In this document: piece after piece, positions 60,510 to 64,000 of the stretch
How the letters are laid out: every line of letters starts with the position of its first letter
How positions within the stretch are numbered: the first letter of the stretch is position 1
Source: Deltaproteobacteria bacterium UBA6106
GTDB lineage: Bacteria; Desulfobacterota; Syntrophorhabdia; Syntrophorhabdales; Syntrophorhabdaceae
Direction: 5' to 3'
Length of the DNA: 64,000 nt
Assembly (NCBI GenBank): GCA_002428485.1
Contig: DIWM01000010.1
Location: 35,422 to 99,421, forward strand
Position numbers and translations under genes: made by a program
Notes under the pieces: generated by a model
Seen by the model: only the letters and a program-made list of their open reading frames with translations
Told to the model about the DNA's origin: nothing
The model's database searches: none

Positions 60510-60660
60510 ATATCAAATACTAAATCCTAAGCACCAAATCCGAAACAATATCAAAACTCAAATATCAAATGTTCTAAACAGGTACAAGATCGCTTGTGTT
60601 TTGAATTTTGAACATTCGAATTTGTTTAGGATTTAGATATTCGTGCTTAGGATTTGATCC
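60510..60660. repeat. Inverted composite 7-bp-period repeat (ATCCTAA type)
   Basis: The left arm has ATATCAA, ATACTAA, ATCCTAA, GCACCAA, ATCCGAA and further diverged units. The right arm (from about 60600) has TTTGAAT, TTTGAAC, ATTCGAA, TTTGTTT, AGGATTT-type units and CGTGCTT. CCTAAGCAC on the left is matched by GTGCTTAGG on the right, and most of the ~65-bp arms are complementary. It occupies the gap between the convergent pncB and purM genes. Confidence 0.85.
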
Positions 60661-60711
60661 TATGTTTCGATATACTACATACGAACGACGATATACGTTT
60701 GGTATGGGCCG

Positions 60712-61758
60712 TTAGTCGCGAGAATGAGAGATATGGACCTTTTCGCTGTTGGGGCTTCTCCCGACAGCGCCTATGGGGAACGCCGTTTCCCCCAGGTTGG
60801 TCAGTGTTTCTATGACGGACTGTTCGTCGGTTTTGGCAACAATGAGAATGAACCCTACGCCCATGTTGAACGTCGAGCACATCTCCTGTAGCTCTATATT
60901 GCCAAGCTTCATAATAAGCTTGAAAATGCCGGGAACCCGTTCCTGCGAGAGACGGATGCCCGCGCAGAGGCCTTCCGGGATTATCCTTTTGATGTTGCCT
61001 GGAAGTCCGCTGCCTGTTACGTGCACCATGCCCTTGACGTCAAATGTTTCAAGCGTTTTGAGAACAGGTTTTACATAAATCCTCGTTGGCTTCAACAATT
61101 CCTCATATAATTTTCCCTTCAGATCTTCAATTTCAGCATCGATATCGAAATGGTGGACATCAAAGAACACTTTTCTGACAAGCGAGAACCCGTTGCTGTG
61201 AAGTCCGTTGGAGGCCAACCCTATGATACTGTCGTTCTCCCCGATACGGGAGCCGTCGATGATCCTGTCTTTTTCCACGAGGCCAACGGCGAAACCTGCG
61301 AGATCGTACTCTCCTTCCTTGTACATAGAAGGCATTTCGGCGGTTTCACCGCCGATGAGCGCGCACCCGGCCATCTCGCAGCCGTCACATATCCCCGCTA
61401 TAACATTCTTGTAAACATTTTCTTCAATGCTGTTGCATGCGTAGTAATCGAGAAAAAAGAAAGGTTTGGCGCCTAAGGTAAGTATATCGTTTACGCTCAT
61501 GCCAACGAGGTCAATCCCAATTGTATCGTGTTTGCCTGAAAGGATGGCGATCTTGAGTTTTGTGCCTACGCCGTCAGTTGAGCTGACAAGGACGGGATTT
61601 TTATATCCCTTCGGAAGCTCAGTGAGAGCCCCGAATCCTCCGATAGGATTCAGAACTTCCGGGAGAAAGGTTCTCTGGATCCTTGATTTTACACCGTCTA
61701 TCAGTGTGTCGGCCTTGTGTATATCGACGCCGGCATCTTTATATGTCAAAGATTTCAT
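60712..61758 (-). CDS. purM: Phosphoribosylformylglycinamidine cyclo-ligase
   Basis: A 348-residue AIR synthetase, the fifth step of purine synthesis: ATP-dependent ring closure of FGAM to AIR. Diagnostic blocks are TYKDAGVDIHKADTLIDG at the N-terminus, GGFGALTELP, SSTDGVGTKLKIA, the MSVNDILTLGAKPFFFLDYYA segment and GGETAEMPSMY. Length is standard. Single gene here; no other pur genes are in the window. The terminator of the GYD gene lies 80 bp upstream. Confidence 0.97.
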   Translation of the reverse strand: MKSLTYKDAGVDIHKADTLIDGVKSRIQRTFLPEVLNPIGGFGALTELPKGYKNPVLVSSTDGVGTKLKIAILSGKHDTIGIDLVGMSVNDILTLGAKPFFFLDYYACNSIEENVYKNVIAGICDGCEMAGCALIGGETAEMPSMYKEGEYDLAGFAVGLVEKDRIIDGSRIGENDSIIGLASNGLHSNGFSLVRKVFFDVHHFDIDAEIEDLKGKLYEELLKPTRIYVKPVLKTLETFDVKGMVHVTGSGLPGNIKRIIPEGLCAGIRLSQERVPGIFKLIMKLGNIELQEMCSTFNMGVGFILIVAKTDEQSVIETLTNLGETAFPIGAVGRSPNSEKVHISHSRD

Positions 61759-61838
61759 TTCGTTAATCTAAAATTAATCTCCCCGGTTGTCAATCCTATT
61801 TAATATGCACAACAAAAGCAACGGCTGGTTGTCTATAG

Positions 61839-61885
61839 ATTTTAGATATAAAAAGGGGCTTGCCGCCCCTTTTTATATCTAAAAT
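61839..61885 (-). terminator. Strong intrinsic terminator (perfect 21-bp stem)
   Basis: Arms at 61839-61859 and 61865-61885 are perfectly complementary, with a 5-base loop. The core GGGGC/GCCCC is followed by TTTTTA in either direction. It lies about 60 bp after the GYD gene stop and before purM, so it ends GYD transcription and insulates purM. Confidence 0.9.
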
Positions 61886-61943
61886 AGTGACCGAAAACAA
61901 TGCTGCTGTGTTTGCAAACTCGTCGTCGTTACCGCTATGGCCC

Positions 61944-62228
61944 TTACTTCATCTTTTCTATAAACTCATCGACAGCAATTGCGGGAAAGGTAATAAGCTG
62001 CAAGGTCCCCCTCGAACCAAGCTCAATGGATAGTTTGGCTATCGCTTCGTTGTTTGGCGCCTCGAGGATGTTCACGAAGTCGTACTGTCCCAGGACTGCA
62101 TACTGCGCAAGGACTTTTGCCCCCATATTTTCGATCTCCCGGTTGACACCCTCTATCCTTTCAGGATGTTTTTTGATCGTCTTTCTTCCTTCGTCAGTCA
62201 GAGTGCTGATCATAATATATATAGGCAT
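61944..62228 (-). CDS. GYD-domain protein
   Basis: A 94-residue complete copy of the GYD family, starting MPIYIMISTLTDEGRKTI at 62228 after AAAGGGGGTG; a longer frame from 62264 has no ribosome site. The middle contains GQYDFVNILEAPNNEA and the C-terminus RGTLQLITFPAIAV. Paralogous to the partial gene at 1-265. The ferredoxin-like fold is related to small dimeric alpha-beta-barrel proteins, but the biochemical role is unknown. A perfect-stem terminator follows. Confidence 0.85.
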   Translation of the reverse strand: MPIYIMISTLTDEGRKTIKKHPERIEGVNREIENMGAKVLAQYAVLGQYDFVNILEAPNNEAIAKLSIELGSRGTLQLITFPAIAVDEFIEKMK

Positions 62229-62519
62229 TGTTTCACCCCCTTTCTCGTTCTTTATTTTAATCAACTTTCTCTATTTGTCAACTTAAATATTTACACAGAT
62301 TGATAGAAACTATTATCATGCGTCCTGACAGAATCAGGAGTATGCCATTATCGAACGTCAGGCAAGGGTTATTTATAGTATTGATAAAAACTGAAAAATA
62401 TATTAACATGGATAGCCTTGATCTTGCAGGCAACGCTGAAAGATAAATGTTTATATTTTTAAACAAAACATTGATCTCATTAAGAACGATATAAGGATAA
62501 TATTTCAGGGGGTCATCCT

Positions 62520-62813
62520 ATGGCAAAACCGATGGACCAATACAAGTGGCATGAGCTGAACGTAGGGTGCGTCATAGAGGAAGTCGGCAACGCAAGCGAG
62601 TACAAGACAGGCGACTGGCGTTCCCAGAAGCCGGTCTGGAACGATGCAAAATGCATCAAGTGCGGTCTCTGCTGGCTCTTCTGTCCCGATGCCGCGATCT
62701 ACCAGAAGGACGATGGTCTCTATGCGGCAAACCTCGACTACTGCAAGGGGTGCGGTATCTGCGCAAAGGAATGCAAGCCCGGCGCGATCACGATGGTGGA
62801 GGAAGAACGATGA
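62520..62813 (+). CDS. porD: 2-Oxoacid:ferredoxin oxidoreductase, delta (ferredoxin) subunit
   Basis: A 97-residue polyferredoxin subunit with two [4Fe-4S] motifs, CIKCGLCWLFCPD and CKGCGICAKECKPG, preceded by the typical ~50-residue N-terminal extension of PorD/VorD. The start follows CAGGGGGTC. It ends in a 4-bp ATGA overlap with the alpha-subunit gene. It transfers electrons from the thiamine centre to external ferredoxin. The gamma subunit usually encoded just before it is not present in the 290 bp upstream. Confidence 0.9.
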   Translation: MAKPMDQYKWHELNVGCVIEEVGNASEYKTGDWRSQKPVWNDAKCIKCGLCWLFCPDAAIYQKDDGLYAANLDYCKGCGICAKECKPGAITMVEEER

Positions 62814-64000
62814 AGGAAGGAAAGACCGGTATCGAAGTATCCATCGCAGCATCCATCGCAGCGAAGCTGGCGCGGGTTGAAGTTATCGCCGCATACCCCA
62901 TTACCCCCCAGACGCATATCGTGGAACATCTTTCCGAACTCGTTGCAAACGGCGAGCTTGATGCCGCCTATGTTAATGTCGAGTCAGAACATTCTGCCAT
63001 GTCTGCCTGCTGCGGAGCCTCCGCAACAGGTGCACGGACCTTTACCTCCACGAGCGCCCAGGGAATGGAGCTCATGCACGAGATCCTCTTTATCGCATCG
63101 GCCATGCGGTTCCCAATCGTCATGGCTGCCGTCAACCGCGCCCTCTCGTCGCCGCTGTCCATCTGGGGCGATCACTCTGACGTCATGGCAGCGCGTGATA
63201 CAGGGTGGATCATGCTCTTCTGCGAAAACGGCCAGGAGGTCGTTGATTCCATCATTATGGCCTTCAAGATCGCCGAAGACAGGAGGGTGCTCCTCCCGGT
63301 TATGGTCAACCTTGACGGGTTTTCCTTAAGCCACGTTATCGAACCTATCGAGTTCCCCTCCCAGGAGAAGGTCGATGCATTCCTCCCTCCTTACAACCCG
63401 CTGTATACCCTGCACCCCGACAAACCCGTAACCATGGGAGCCTACGGTATGCCGGAGCTCTATACCGAAGCGAAGTATGCCCAGGAGATGGCGCTCATCG
63501 ACTCAAAAGGGGTGATCATCGAGGTCATGGACGATTTTGGAAAGCGATTCGGGAGATCCTATAAACCTGTTGAAACCTACAATGTGGAGAAGGCCGATAC
63601 GGTCTTAATCGCCCTGGGGTCGATCAACGAGAACATCAAAACAGCCATCGATATGCTGAAAGAAGAGGGGAAAGAGGTCGGCCTTATCTACCTTCGGCTC
63701 TTCAGGCCCTTCCCGTGCGACGAGCTGATCGCAGCGCTGAAAGGGATCAAAAGGGTTGCCGTTATAGAACGGGCAATGCCGGGAGGCGCCATGAACAGCC
63801 CGCTCTTTAATGAGATATCGTCCCTTGTCCACAGCAACAACATGGGGATACAGCTCAACAACTACATCGTGGGGCTCGGCGGACGCGACGTGAACCCCGA
63901 GGACTTCCACGGGATCATTGATGACATGTCATCTCCGGCAGCCGGGAAAGGGGCTCCGGAAAAAGAGAAAAACTATCGTGTCATAGGGGTGAGAGGATGA
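62810..64000 (+). CDS. porA: 2-Oxoacid:ferredoxin oxidoreductase, alpha subunit
   Basis: A 396-residue alpha subunit of a pyruvate- or other 2-oxoacid:ferredoxin oxidoreductase. Opening GKTGIEVSIAASIAAKLARVEVIAAYPITPQTHI has the family YPITPQT signature; RTFTSTSAQGMELMHEIL and the late VIERAMPGGAMNSPLF are also typical. The reaction oxidatively decarboxylates a 2-oxoacid to acyl-CoA and reduced ferredoxin. Translation is coupled to porD (ATGA). The stop codon falls on the last base of the window; the thiamine-binding beta subunit is expected just beyond. The acid preference (pyruvate or branched chain) cannot be settled here. Confidence 0.92.
   Translation: MKEGKTGIEVSIAASIAAKLARVEVIAAYPITPQTHIVEHLSELVANGELDAAYVNVESEHSAMSACCGASATGARTFTSTSAQGMELMHEILFIASAMRFPIVMAAVNRALSSPLSIWGDHSDVMAARDTGWIMLFCENGQEVVDSIIMAFKIAEDRRVLLPVMVNLDGFSLSHVIEPIEFPSQEKVDAFLPPYNPLYTLHPDKPVTMGAYGMPELYTEAKYAQEMALIDSKGVIIEVMDDFGKRFGRSYKPVETYNVEKADTVLIALGSINENIKTAIDMLKEEGKEVGLIYLRLFRPFPCDELIAALKGIKRVAVIERAMPGGAMNSPLFNEISSLVHSNNMGIQLNNYIVGLGGRDVNPEDFHGIIDDMSSPAAGKGAPEKEKNYRVIGVRG

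Overview
The window looks like the chromosome of a strictly anaerobic Gram-negative bacterium, most likely a deltaproteobacterial (Desulfobacterota) syntroph of the Syntrophorhabdus kind. The clues are a flavodiiron protein with rubrerythrin, ferrous iron uptake, a ferredoxin-dependent 2-oxoacid oxidoreductase, a 2-enoate-reductase-like flavoenzyme with its own ferredoxin, several TolC/TonB outer-membrane genes, TRAP transport and large PAS hybrid kinases. The taxonomic placement is inferred from gene content only.

Layout. 1-7.1 kb: a GYD-domain protein (cut by the window edge), a C-terminal processing protease, a YbgC-type thioesterase, then an oxygen-defence and iron group (flavodiiron protein, rubrerythrin, iron-sulfur flavoprotein, FeoA-FeoB fusion). 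7.2-14.1 kb: a TolC / adaptor / RND pump operon ending in a membrane metallophosphoesterase. 14.3-19.8 kb: a 1405-residue dikinase-like protein without the PEP barrel, convergent with a long divergent GAPDH. 20.1-33.1 kb: the metabolic centrepiece, described below. 33.1-39.1 kb: tRNA-Arg(CCU), a flavodoxin remnant, two cell-wall enzymes, a GntR regulator with a possible TRAP remnant, a zinc-ribbon microprotein and a Kef-type antiporter with a structured leader. 39.2-50 kb: a hybrid kinase, small envelope proteins, glycogen phosphorylase, a 2-enoate-reductase-like enzyme with ferredoxin, and a GAF-adenylate cyclase. 50-64 kb: an acyltransferase, Tex, a pckA remnant, tRNA-Thr(CGU), a second hybrid kinase, a TonB receptor under a cobalamin riboswitch, a thioesterase, an endonuclease III-like protein, nicotinate phosphoribosyltransferase, PurM, a second GYD protein and porD-porA.

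The 20.1-33.1 kb cluster reads as an anaerobic nicotinate (or closely related N-heterocycle) pathway: an XRE-cupin regulator, a CoA-acylating aldehyde dehydrogenase of the methylmalonate-semialdehyde type, a TRAP importer, a three-subunit molybdenum hydroxylase, enamidase, 6-hydroxynicotinate reductase, an ApbE-like UPF0280 protein and a protein of the so-called amino acid synthesis family. Ring hydroxylation, ring reduction and ring opening would give 2-formylglutarate, as in Eubacterium barkeri. None of the later E. barkeri enzymes is here. The aldehyde dehydrogenase could instead turn 2-formylglutarate into glutaryl-CoA plus CO2, feeding the glutaryl-CoA to crotonyl-CoA route used by aromatic-degrading syntrophs. 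The UPF0280 protein may flavinylate the reductase. These last two points are inference.

A second theme is non-coding: at least ten intergenic spots carry degenerate tandem repeats with a strict 7-bp period but different unit sequences. Several supply the stop codons or last residues of the upstream gene, and some form long imperfect inverted repeats.
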